Positions 32,318-39,955 of a stretch of 64,000 bases of DNA are shown here, piece after piece (within the stretch, counting starts at the first letter, position 1; every line of letters starts with the position of its first letter). Source of the stretch: Candidatus Obscuribacterales bacterium (GTDB lineage: Bacteria; Cyanobacteriota; Vampirovibrionia; Obscuribacterales; Obscuribacteraceae); assembly GCA_020050835.1 (NCBI GenBank), contig JAGVKB010000015.1:1-64000 (forward strand), given 5' to 3'. The notes under the pieces are model-generated. The model saw only the letters and a program-made list of their open reading frames with translations, ran no database searches and was not told where the DNA came from. Both the position numbers and the translations under genes were made by a program.

Positions 32318-33496
32318 CTATTTCCTCGGTCGCTGCCAGACTCCAGGCTGTTGTGCTGGTTGAGTTGAACCAGAATCTTGTGCAGAGGGCACCGAAGTCT
32401 GGACTGGTACTGAGCCAGGGGCTGTACTTGGCTCAGCCAAGGGTGTCTGGGCTGGCGTGACAGGCGCTGACACCGCTGGCGCGTTGCCTGGCATGGCGGA
32501 TTGTCCGGAGCCGTTTTGGGTCGACGGTGGCGGTGTAGTAATCTGTTGAGCCGGTTCTGCAATGTAAGGGGTTTGACCGGGATTCATTGGAGCATTGCTT
32601 GGCGTAGCCATCTGGCTTGGATAATCCGCTGGATTAGGAGGTACGAGTGCCGGATTCGTTTGACCGGGAGCGAGCATAGCTGGCGTAGAGAAATTGGAAT
32701 TGGACGGAGTCTGCGTAGTTGATCCGCCCTCTGGAGCTGTGATCGTTACCCATCCATTCGACGATTTTTCGACTGCGCTCGCCTGCTCTGTTTCTTGCTT
32801 TTGCGCGTTCTCCTTAGTTACGGTTACGTTCTTCGTGCCCGACGGTGCTTGCTGCACAGATCCAAGCACAATCATGCATCCGACCACTAGCAGAGCTGCC
32901 ACCATACCTGCCACCATCAACAGCTGTTTGTTTTTCACGCCGACAGGACAATCGGTGGTGAGGAATTTGCCATCCGTTCTCCGATGGAGGATAAAGTCCT
33001 TCTTTCCCTCTCGCTTGAAGATGATCTCTTCAGCCTCGGGGAGCTCTGTTTTGCTGAAATCGTAGACCTGAAGTTTGCATTGCTCGCAAAATCTCACGGT
33101 CTCCGATCCGGTCATTTTGTCCCAGGACGATTTACATGAAGTTGCCGGTCGAAATTTCTCAATTGGTTGGATCGGCTTAGCAGGCTCTGCCGGTCTGGCA
33201 TCCAGCTCTTCACGCAGCTTCTCGTCCTTCTCGGCGACCGTTTTCGAAGCCATGTCCAAGAGGGCATCCATATCAAGCCTGGTCTTATCTACAGGGGGAG
33301 CCTTCTTTCTGCGCTCATCAAGCGAGTCTTTACCAGCCTCAGCGCTCTTGCTCTCAGGCAAGCCCGGCGCTGCCTCCTGAAGCTCAACCTCCAGCATCGT
33401 TTTGTCCACTGGCGGCGACTTTTTCCGGCGAGCCGCCAACGGATCGCTTTCAGGATTGGAATCAGACACTCCATGCTCTCCTGGTATCTCCGGCAT
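32318..33496 (-). CDS. Membrane protein with Cys-rich DCPVG domain and proline-rich tail (paralogue A)
   Basis: A 392-residue single-pass protein. Two short repeats of the form RRKKsPPVDKT occur at about 23-33 and 62-72. A Cys-rich module runs from about 118 to 190: Cys121 (SCKSSWDKMTG), Cys137-x-x-Cys140 (RFCEQCKLQVYDFS) and Cys183 (LTTDCPVG), which together may bind a metal. A transmembrane helix (191-214) follows, then about 175 residues of Pro/Ala/Thr/Gln-rich sequence, likely outside the cytoplasm. The pattern C-x(3)-W-x(2)-M-x-G...C-x-x-C...DCPVG also occurs in unrelated contexts in other bacteria. The start at 33496 follows CAGGAG. It is homologous to the gene at 63083. Function unknown. 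Confidence 0.75.
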   Translation of the reverse strand: MPEIPGEHGVSDSNPESDPLAARRKKSPPVDKTMLEVELQEAAPGLPESKSAEAGKDSLDERRKKAPPVDKTRLDMDALLDMASKTVAEKDEKLREELDARPAEPAKPIQPIEKFRPATSCKSSWDKMTGSETVRFCEQCKLQVYDFSKTELPEAEEIIFKREGKKDFILHRRTDGKFLTTDCPVGVKNKQLLMVAGMVAALLVVGCMIVLGSVQQAPSGTKNVTVTKENAQKQETEQASAVEKSSNGWVTITAPEGGSTTQTPSNSNFSTPAMLAPGQTNPALVPPNPADYPSQMATPSNAPMNPGQTPYIAEPAQQITTPPPSTQNGSGQSAMPGNAPAVSAPVTPAQTPLAEPSTAPGSVPVQTSVPSAQDSGSTQPAQQPGVWQRPRK

Positions 33497-33895
33497 CACT
33501 CTCTCCTGACTCAAATCAATCTGATTGCGCAGGCACTTTGTGCAAACTACCGTCCAGCTCTGCAAAATGGGCTCACGGTATAGGTTGCTTGCTGCCTGTC
33601 AGGTCATATATACCCACCTGCACCGCCACCCCGTCTGGAAAATTATCGGCTGCAACAGGAAAACGACGCTGCTATCGCAGCAGTTTTTTTCCATTTGAGG
33701 GTTCGGTAAAGTTACTCTAGCATATAGTGAACATTTTCAAAAAATTTGGACGATCTTCACCGGCAATCGGGCCGTCATTCAGCGGCAGTCAGACCCCCTG
33801 GTAACGCGAGTCGTAGCAAAAGATGCCGGGGCGCACTTCCAGCAGCTGAGCCGCAGGAAGAGTCGCACCCGGCTTGAAGATAGTCGGAAAGCTAA
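33497..33895. other. Spacer between two leftward genes
   Basis: 399 bases upstream of the DCPVG gene. Apart from the possible rightward short-RNA unit (33585-33690), only an AT-rich patch at 33735-33752 (attttcaaaaaatttgg) is notable. No open frame of quality. Confidence 0.35.
33668..33690 (+). terminator. Possible terminator in a spacer without a rightward gene
   Basis: GCTGC-TATC-GCAGC (33668-33681) followed by AG and seven T. The rightward gene nearest upstream ends over 1.3 kb away, so a short RNA beginning near 33615 is possible; a weak TTGCTT-16-TATATA pair lies at 33585-33612. Confidence 0.35.
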
Positions 33896-34171
33896 TTAGG
33901 AGCCGACGATCATCGCTTCGATGAAGCCGACACCGGCGAGCTTGGCCGCGATCACGCGGTGACGCCCGTCCTCGACGTTGTACCCGCCCCCGCAACGAGG
34001 ACGCAGAACGACGCGCACCATGTTGCGTCCCGACTCGAAGTCGACGCGCATGCGTTCGATCTGACCCTTGTCGCGCATGACCTTCTGCCAGGTCTTCTCA
34101 GGGACGTGGATCTCGTCGAGCGAAACCATGATGGTCTCGTCCCGACCGCGGGCACTGTTGAACTTGCCCAT
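33896..34171 (-). CDS. Small ParB/sulfiredoxin-like domain protein
   Basis: A 91-residue protein made of one ParB/Srx fold. It opens with VSLDEIHVPEKTW (ParB-type strand and N-loop), then has VVLRPRCGGGYNVEDGRHRVIAAKLAG (about 54-80), where the G-x-x-x-V-x-DGxHRxxAA motif is the nucleotide-binding signature of ParB-N/sulfiredoxin proteins. There is no HTH domain or C-terminal dimerisation domain, so it is not a plasmid/chromosome ParB. A small CTPase, kinase or nuclease-like activity could follow from the family. GGAGG is eight bases before the ATG. It is the last of a leftward series after the S41 protease. Confidence 0.75.
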   Translation of the reverse strand: MGKFNSARGRDETIMVSLDEIHVPEKTWQKVMRDKGQIERMRVDFESGRNMVRVVLRPRCGGGYNVEDGRHRVIAAKLAGVGFIEAMIVGS

Positions 34172-34363
34172 GAATGCCTCCTTCCGGAGGTCCGCTCAAG
34201 CGATGGCCCAATGCCACCGCCTGGCGGGCCTCATAGGAAGAGGGCTTGGCGCCAGAGCATCTCCATGGCACTATCTCCTTTCGTGTGGCTGTCAAAACTG
34301 CTTGTCGGTTGAACGCGCGGAGCGGCAACGCAAGGCGCTTACCGTCCGCGCTCGATTCAACTC

Positions 34364-36037
34364 CTACTTGCTTTCACCCTTGGGGGCGTTGCCGCCGTCC
34401 GGCTTGCTTTGACCGGCAGCAGAGCCGTCGCCCGGCTTGACTTCACCCTTGGCGCCCGGATCGACAGATGACTTTCCTTCGCCGCTGCCGGCTGCGTCGC
34501 CGTCTTTGCCGGGCTTCGCTTCAGCCTTGGGCCGGTTCTTTTCGATCTGCTCGCGCAACGCCAGCATCGCTTGACCGTAGCTGTTGCCTTGCAGAGCATC
34601 GGCCTCGATGTCCGGTTTGACGCCGACTCCGTCAATGGCCTTGCCGCTCGGGCTGGTGTAGCGCGACACCGTCACGCGCACCACGTAGTTCTGGCTCAAG
34701 GTGATGGTGCGCTGACCGGTGGCCTTGCCGCGGGTGGTGGTGCCAAAAATAGTGGCACGCTGGTTCTCCTTGAGCGCGGCCGCGATCAGTTCGGCCGAGC
34801 CGGAGGTCTTGTCGTCGACCAGCACGAACACCGGCTTTTGGGTGTAGCGATTGACTGGTGCGTCGACTACCGCTTCGGAGGCAGCGCGTCCGGCGTAGGT
34901 GGTGGTAACGGTCAGCTTGCCGTCGCGGATTGCATAGCTTATGGCGACTTCTTGACCGTCGATTCGTTCGACCGCGTTTGCCAGTTTGCCTTCCGTCAGG
35001 AAAAGTGCCGCCACCTTCGCTGCTGTCAGCGCCGAGCCGCCTTTTAGCCCGCGCAGGTCGAGCACTATCCCTTCGATGTTCTCCTTCTCCATCTTCTCGA
35101 GCTCGGCCAGAAGTTCTGCTTCGACCGCTTCGCTCCGCAGATTGAAGATACGCACCGCCGCCGTCGTGTCCTTTTGAAACTGAAACGGTCGCGGCATGAA
35201 CAGGCTGGGCTGAACGGTCGTCGGTGCGTTCGGCGCCGGTGCCGTCGCCGGATTCAACTGTCCTCCGAATCCGCCACCAAAGCCTCCTCCGAAGCCGAAG
35301 AATGAGCCTTGTCCTCCGATGTATGAGCGTACCGACGGATCCTGGCGGATCACCTGGCGTGTCAGCTCGAAGGTGATGCGTTTGTGGTCGCGCAGCACTG
35401 CCAGTAAGAGCTTGGAGCCCTCCTGACCGGTTCCGCGCAAAAGCACCATCATCTTGGTGGTGGAGACGGTATCGTCGATCGGCACACCGTCTATTGCTAC
35501 GATTGTGTCGCCCGGTTGAAGTCCGCTCTTTTCCGCCGGTGCGTCGGGGATCAAACTCGCGATCTGACGGCCGGAGAGGTTGATACCGATGCCCACATAC
35601 TTGCCGCTGGCAGCCTGCTCGAAAGCGACGAGCTCGCCGTTGGTAAGCACTACCATGTAACGGTCGCCTGCGCTGGCGAGCATCTGGGCGACAGCTTCGC
35701 GCAATTGAGCTTCGGTTCTGATCTTGCCGTCGAACTTGTGCTGCCACTGGCCCCAGTCGGCGAACCGGCTCTGGTCGAGCGCCTCTTGCGGCACTTTCAG
35801 CCAGGCTTGGTGGTAAACCTCCTCCAGATCTTGTCTGGGAATCGGGGCAAACGGCATGATATTGGCGCCCGGCAGCGGCTGGTTTGCATCGCTGCCGGCC
35901 TGCCGCGAAAGAATCCACGAGCCACCCAGCAAAAGAGCCAGGGCGAGCAGGATGGATATGGCTGCGGCCTTGAGCACGAGCCTTTTGTCAAAAGTGTTCA
36001 AGGAATACCTCCGATACGAGTTACGGGGAGGCGGCAT
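34364..36037 (-). CDS. S41-family C-terminal processing-like protease with PDZ domain
   Basis: A 557-residue protein with an N-terminal anchor (about 22-44), a helical linker, a PDZ domain (about 145-225; GIGINLSGRQIASLIPDAPAEKSGLQPGDTI), a Gly/Phe-rich loop (245-260), and the S41 core. The core shows GIVLDLRGLKGGSALTAAKVAALFL, VDDKTSGSAELIAAALKENQRATIFG and the Lys438-containing RGKATGQ. Counting back from Lys438 on an ungapped match to Tsp, the position of the catalytic Ser falls on Gly413, flanked by Ser412 and Ser414, so activity is not assured. The tail is Lys/Gly/Pro-rich. A TTG at 36067 is an alternative start. It is last but one in the leftward block. Confidence 0.85.
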   Translation of the reverse strand: MPPPRNSYRRYSLNTFDKRLVLKAAAISILLALALLLGGSWILSRQAGSDANQPLPGANIMPFAPIPRQDLEEVYHQAWLKVPQEALDQSRFADWGQWQHKFDGKIRTEAQLREAVAQMLASAGDRYMVVLTNGELVAFEQAASGKYVGIGINLSGRQIASLIPDAPAEKSGLQPGDTIVAIDGVPIDDTVSTTKMMVLLRGTGQEGSKLLLAVLRDHKRITFELTRQVIRQDPSVRSYIGGQGSFFGFGGGFGGGFGGQLNPATAPAPNAPTTVQPSLFMPRPFQFQKDTTAAVRIFNLRSEAVEAELLAELEKMEKENIEGIVLDLRGLKGGSALTAAKVAALFLTEGKLANAVERIDGQEVAISYAIRDGKLTVTTTYAGRAASEAVVDAPVNRYTQKPVFVLVDDKTSGSAELIAAALKENQRATIFGTTTRGKATGQRTITLSQNYVVRVTVSRYTSPSGKAIDGVGVKPDIEADALQGNSYGQAMLALREQIEKNRPKAEAKPGKDGDAAGSGEGKSSVDPGAKGEVKPGDGSAAGQSKPDGGNAPKGESK

Positions 36038-36071
36038 GACCTGCTGCGCTCCACCTGGACAGATCAATCGA

Positions 36072-36368
36072 TTACCTGCGACGCCTACTGCTTCTCCGGT
36101 TGTGGAGAAGCATGAGCAAGAGCAACACGAGCACAGTGATGCGCACGAGGTGCAGCATTCGTGAGCGCCGAGCGTCTGATTTTGCCGTTGGCACGGATTG
36201 TGGTTGTGATTGAGCGACCGGCCAGCCAGCCGTGAGCACTGTCGCAGTCACGGGCTGTTGCGCCAGGCTGGCTGTCGGTGCTCGCGGCGACTCGTGTGCC
36301 GGTGCCGGCCCGCAGGCCAGCAGGAAGAGCAGGCAGAAGCCAGCCAGAGTGTTCTTGATCGAAGACAT
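36072..36368 (-). CDS. Small lipoprotein with C-terminal membrane helix
   Basis: A 98-residue protein. MSSIKNTLAGFCLLFLLACG has a lipobox (LLAC) with Cys19, and is a type II signal peptide. A Pro/Ala/Thr/Gln linker follows, and the C-terminus has a second hydrophobic run (MLHLVRITVLVLLLLMLL) ending in a basic HNRRSSRRRR stop-transfer signal. Lipidation at the N-terminus and a C-terminal helix would hold it by both ends. GAGGGGG precedes the ATG at 36368; the longer frame from 36413 adds no signal. It lies 34 bases before the S41 gene start and may be co-expressed with it. Not a recognised family. Confidence 0.65.
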   Translation of the reverse strand: MSSIKNTLAGFCLLFLLACGPAPAHESPRAPTASLAQQPVTATVLTAGWPVAQSQPQSVPTAKSDARRSRMLHLVRITVLVLLLLMLLHNRRSSRRRR

Positions 36369-36555
36369 TAGTACCCCCTCTAGATCGGGCGTCTGCGCCG
36401 AAAGGCTCTTCAACCTGTCCCGCGCAGACGTCCGATCTTTCGATTCGTTTCACTGTCACAGCCTGGTGCGGCAGATCGAAGTTAACCGGTTGTCTCCACC
36501 GGTGGTGGCTGCAAAGAGTCTGGGCGCAAAAATTTTTCTTTGGCAGCGCGCCGCA

Positions 36556-36587
36556 GGCAGCGCTGTCTCGGGAGAGACAGCGCCGCC
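36556..36587 (-). terminator. Hairpin after the BatD-like gene
   Basis: GGCAGCGCTGTCTC pairs with GAGACAGCGCCGCC over 14 positions with one mismatch and a four-base loop, 15 bases past the stop at 36603. A distal T-rich stretch follows on the minus strand (ccaaagaaaaattttt). Partial or full termination is plausible. Confidence 0.55.
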
Positions 36588-36602
36588 TTAACGTCGCAGA
36601 CA

Positions 36603-37736
36603 TTACGGTCTCGGCACGAGCGCTTCGAGCTCGGCGTAGAGCTGGTTGAGCTCGGCATCGGTGAGGACGCCGCGGTCGTAGAGAGCGGAGTCGAACTTGG
36701 CAAGTGCGCTCAGGATCTGCTCGAGGTCCTTGTGGTCCTTGAGCGCGATCTTCACCTCTTCCAGGGTCTTCGCATCGACGCCGAGATAGCTTCGAAGCGC
36801 GGCGGCGATCTGCTTGTAGTGCCGGACGGTGAATCCCTTGCTCTTGCCTTCGGCCAGCACGCGATCGAAAGTAGTCCAAGCCAACTCGTTGGCGGGGATC
36901 TTTCGGCGCGGCGCAACGCGTTGCAACCACTCCATGACGAGCAGCGTCGGCCAGAGCATGATCAACGACAGGCCCGCAAGCAGCAGCGGGTAGGTGAACC
37001 AGGATACCTGGAACGGCGCCGGTTCGAGGTCACCTTCGAGCAGGTTCTCTCCGTTGTCGGCGGTGTTTGACCGCGACACGACGAATTCCGGTGTGGTCAC
37101 ACGCTTCCAGTTGGGTGTCTTGTTGTCGGTCAATTCGGTTGCACAGAGGAAATCCGCTGTGAACACGACACCGGGCTTGACGACGAAGGTTCTGAGCGAA
37201 AGGTCGATCCGGTAGACCGTCTTTCCTTGCCGCTTGCCGAGCTTGCGCACGACCGGCGGGCTGACCAGTTCGAAGTCCGAGCCGTTGAGACCGAGCACAC
37301 CTTTCTCGATGGCGGTGAAGTCCACCAGCACTCCATCGTCCGCAGCGACGATCACCGTCAGACCGACCCGGTGGCCGATCCGATAGCCGAAGTGGCGGTC
37401 GGCGCCGACGATGACGATCAGTTTGCCGCCTTCGTAGCCCTTCTGCACCGGATTCTGGGGAATCGGCTCCACTTCCGGCGGCGGCGGAGCGAAGGGGTCA
37501 CCCTCATCGCCGCCCCAGCCAGGATAGCCGGGAGCGGCTTGGGCCGCAGCGTTGGCGCCGAACGGGTCGAACGGCGGAACCTGACGGTTGGTGCCCGGGT
37601 TTGCCGGAGTGACGCCGGGCTGATTGGCCGGCGGTGGGGATGTGGGATTGGCAGCGGAGCCCGGCTGTTGAGCCAGTGCCCCACTGACGAGCCCAATCGC
37701 CAGGAAAAGAGCGATCAGCAACTTCTTGTGAAACAT
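36603..37736 (-). CDS. BatD-like / hypothetical protein of the MoxR-vWA operon
   Basis: A 377-residue protein with a signal peptide (1-23, ending GALAQ) and a Pro/Ala/Gly-rich linker (24-100). A beta-rich extracytoplasmic domain (about 105-235) shows KLIVIVGADRHFGYRIGHRVGLTVIVAADDGVLVDF and a FVVKPGVVFTADF strand. A transmembrane helix (about 250-275; TYPLLLAGLSLIMLWPTLLVM) is followed by a cytoplasmic helical end (about 290-377). This topology, placed next to DUF58 and MoxR, parallels BatD/MxaA members of MoxR operons, but the sequence is not close enough to name. AAAGGAAGG lies upstream of the ATG at 37736. It follows DUF58 with 16 bases between. Confidence 0.7.
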   Translation of the reverse strand: MFHKKLLIALFLAIGLVSGALAQQPGSAANPTSPPPANQPGVTPANPGTNRQVPPFDPFGANAAAQAAPGYPGWGGDEGDPFAPPPPEVEPIPQNPVQKGYEGGKLIVIVGADRHFGYRIGHRVGLTVIVAADDGVLVDFTAIEKGVLGLNGSDFELVSPPVVRKLGKRQGKTVYRIDLSLRTFVVKPGVVFTADFLCATELTDNKTPNWKRVTTPEFVVSRSNTADNGENLLEGDLEPAPFQVSWFTYPLLLAGLSLIMLWPTLLVMEWLQRVAPRRKIPANELAWTTFDRVLAEGKSKGFTVRHYKQIAAALRSYLGVDAKTLEEVKIALKDHKDLEQILSALAKFDSALYDRGVLTDAELNQLYAELEALVPRP

Positions 37737-37752
37737 TGACAGCCTTCCTTTC

Positions 37753-38667
37753 TCAGCGCTTGTGGTTGGCAAAGAGCTTGATGACTTTGGGGATGGCGGC
37801 GTCGCCTTCCTCAGTGCTCACCACCAGCCAGGAAACGTGAATCGCCTTGAAGAAAGCAGTACGCTCTTCCTTCCGTTTGTCGACGTTGGCCGCAAACTTG
37901 GCGCGGTTTTTCTTCGACAGGAAGATGAGCACACGTTGGCCCGTCTCCATGTCCTGGTAAGTGAAGTAGCCCCAGCCCGGTGGCAGCTCGCGCTCGCGCC
38001 GGTCCTCGATGACGAGGCAGACGACGTCGTGCAGGAGAGCGGCTCGCCTCAGTGCGACTTTCTCTTCGCTCGACAGGGTCTGGAAGTCGGACAGGAGAAA
38101 GACGAGTGAGCGCGACTTGGGCAGCGCCGACAGGGCCTTGACCAGACCGCTGCCGGTTGCGCCGGGAGTCGACTGCGTCTCCAGGATGTTGACCAGAGCC
38201 GGCAGGATGGCCCGCTTGGCGGTGCGCGTCGTTACCTTCTTCTCCACCCGGTTTTCCGAGTAGGCGATGAAGCCGACGCGATCGGATGTCTCTTCTGCCG
38301 AGCGGCAGACAGAGGCGGCCATCTCCGCGGACAGGTAGCGCTTGGTGGCGCGTACGGTGCCAAAGTCCATCGACCGGCTGAGGTCAGCCAGGACGAAGAC
38401 CTTGATCTCGCGCTGATCGCGGTAGACGTTCTTGAAGAGCACGCGGCCGCCAGTCTGTGCGGTCGCCTTCCAGTTGATGAAGCGCGGGTCGTCTCCGGGC
38501 GTGTATCGGTCGAGCGTTTCGAACTCCTGCCGGTTATGACCCCGGAAGAAAGTTCGCCTTTCACCACCGCCAGGCACGGAGCCGTTGGTGCGCCACTTGA
38601 CCGGGATTTCGCAGCAGACAACCCGTCGGAGAATCTGTTGAATCTCCTTTTTCGTTTCGGGTTTCAT
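37753..38667 (-). CDS. DUF58 domain-containing protein
   Basis: A 304-residue DUF58 protein. It lacks the N-terminal membrane helices of many DUF58 proteins. The family motifs are RRTFFRGHNRQEFETLDRYTPGDDPRFINWKATA (about 38-71) and a vWA-like domain starting VFVLADLSRSMDFG, with LSRS replacing the canonical D-x-S-x-S (DLSRS retains Asp-x-Ser-x-Ser). DUF58 proteins are constant partners of MoxR ATPases and are thought to act in protein maturation. The MoxR gene is upstream (175-base gap with a hairpin), and the BatD-like gene is downstream. The start at 38667 gives the usual MKPETKKEIQQILRRV helix. Confidence 0.93.
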   Translation of the reverse strand: MKPETKKEIQQILRRVVCCEIPVKWRTNGSVPGGGERRTFFRGHNRQEFETLDRYTPGDDPRFINWKATAQTGGRVLFKNVYRDQREIKVFVLADLSRSMDFGTVRATKRYLSAEMAASVCRSAEETSDRVGFIAYSENRVEKKVTTRTAKRAILPALVNILETQSTPGATGSGLVKALSALPKSRSLVFLLSDFQTLSSEEKVALRRAALLHDVVCLVIEDRRERELPPGWGYFTYQDMETGQRVLIFLSKKNRAKFAANVDKRKEERTAFFKAIHVSWLVVSTEEGDAAIPKVIKLFANHKR

Positions 38668-38754
38668 ATTGGATTTCTCCCCGTGGGTCCAAGTATTGAA
38701 ATTTGCAGTGACAGAAAGTAAGTAGTCTTCCTACGCGAGCAGCGAAGCCGAGGC

Positions 38755-38784
38755 GGAGAGACAGGTTTTTCAACCTGGCTCTCC
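38755..38784 (-). other. Intercistronic hairpin between MoxR and DUF58
   Basis: GGAGAG-ac-AGGTT-tttc-AACCT-gg-CTCTCC, a symmetric stem with an inner two-base mismatch, in the 175-base gap. No U-run. Likely tuning, not full termination. Confidence 0.45.
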
Positions 38785-38842
38785 GGCCTTGAGCCGTCAG
38801 TCTTTCGCCTCGAGCTTTGCCAGGACGCATGCGGAGGGCCGC

Positions 38843-39850
38843 TTACTTCGTCTTGGGCTCGACAACGGGGACGGCGTTCAACACGATGTTGATCGCTTCG
38901 TCGGTGGTGAAGCCGTCGAAGATCACCTCGTCGGTGAGGATGATGCGGTGGCGCAGGATGTCCTTGGCCACGGCCTTGACGTCTTCGGGCAGAACGTGGT
39001 CGCGACCGGCCAGGAAGGCGCGCACCTTGGCGGTCTTGTAGAGCCAAATCTGGGCGCGAGGCGAGGCCCCGACCTTGATCTTGCCCTGCAACTCGTTCTT
39101 GACGAGCTTCTTGAACAGCGGGTCTTCGGGACGGGTGCAGCGCACCAGGTCCACGATGTACTCCTTGGCGGCCGGCTTGACGCGGACGTTTTCGATGATG
39201 TGCTTGCGCATCGCGATCACATCCGAGACGGTGATGGTCTGCTCGATCCCGGCCTGCGCGTCGCGGCCGTGAACGTGCAGAGCATCGAGAATGGCCAGCT
39301 CGTCTTCACGCGAGGCGTAGTCGACGATCAGCTTGAAGCAGAACCGGTCCTGCTGCGCTTCCGGCAGCGGGAAGGTGCCTTCCTGCTCGATCGGGTTCTG
39401 GGTGGCCAGCACCAGGAAGAGCTGTTCCATCTTGCGGGTGACGCCTTCGACCGAAACCTGGCGCTCCTGCATCGCTTCGAGCAGCGAGCCCTGGTTCTTG
39501 GGCGTGGCCCGGTTGATTTCGTCGATCAACGCCAGGTTGATGCCGACGATCGGGCCGGGCCGGTATTCGAACTCCAGCGTCTTGGGGTTGTAGACCATGA
39601 CGCCGATGATGTCGGACGGCTGCAGGTCCGAAGTCATCTGCACGCGGCGCCATTGTGATTCGCCGAGCGTCGATTGGAGCGTCGAGATGAGGAGGGTCTT
39701 GGCCAGACCGGGCAGACCCTCGAGCAGAACGTGGCCGTCGGCCAGCAGCGCGAAGATCACCCGCAGCTTGACGTTGCGGTAGCCGAAGATATTCTTGTCC
39801 AGCTCGCCGAGCAGCTTGTTGACCTTGGCGATCATTTCCTGCTGATTCAT
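38843..39850 (-). CDS. MoxR-family AAA+ ATPase
   Basis: A 335-residue MoxR ATPase. Walker A is LEGLPGLAKT (about 43-52), Walker B LALIDEINRATPKNQGSLLEAMQE (about 107-130), and sensor 1 LVLATQNPIEQEGTFPLPEAQQDRF, all nearly consensus. The C-terminal lid has ASPRAQIWLYKTAKVRAFLAGRDHVLPEDVKAVA. MoxR proteins act as chaperones for vWA partners, often in metal insertion or stress survival. It lies between a vWA gene (upstream, 105-base gap) and DUF58. Seven leftward genes around it (34.4-42.9 kb) form one likely functional set. Confidence 0.96.
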   Translation of the reverse strand: MNQQEMIAKVNKLLGELDKNIFGYRNVKLRVIFALLADGHVLLEGLPGLAKTLLISTLQSTLGESQWRRVQMTSDLQPSDIIGVMVYNPKTLEFEYRPGPIVGINLALIDEINRATPKNQGSLLEAMQERQVSVEGVTRKMEQLFLVLATQNPIEQEGTFPLPEAQQDRFCFKLIVDYASREDELAILDALHVHGRDAQAGIEQTITVSDVIAMRKHIIENVRVKPAAKEYIVDLVRCTRPEDPLFKKLVKNELQGKIKVGASPRAQIWLYKTAKVRAFLAGRDHVLPEDVKAVAKDILRHRIILTDEVIFDGFTTDEAINIVLNAVPVVEPKTK

Positions 39851-39955
39851 GGGAAATTCTCCCTTTCAAAGGTTGCCTTAGATGATGTTTGGATAAGGTC
39901 CGGTGCCGGTCTAAGGCCCCGGGCTGCCAGACCTTTACACGTCAGTCGAAGCAAG

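Noticed and set aside
34632-35918. Leftward 428-codon frame overlapping the S41 protease in another frame
   Set aside because: Arg/Ser-rich, no domain; the S41 frame has PDZ and protease motifs.
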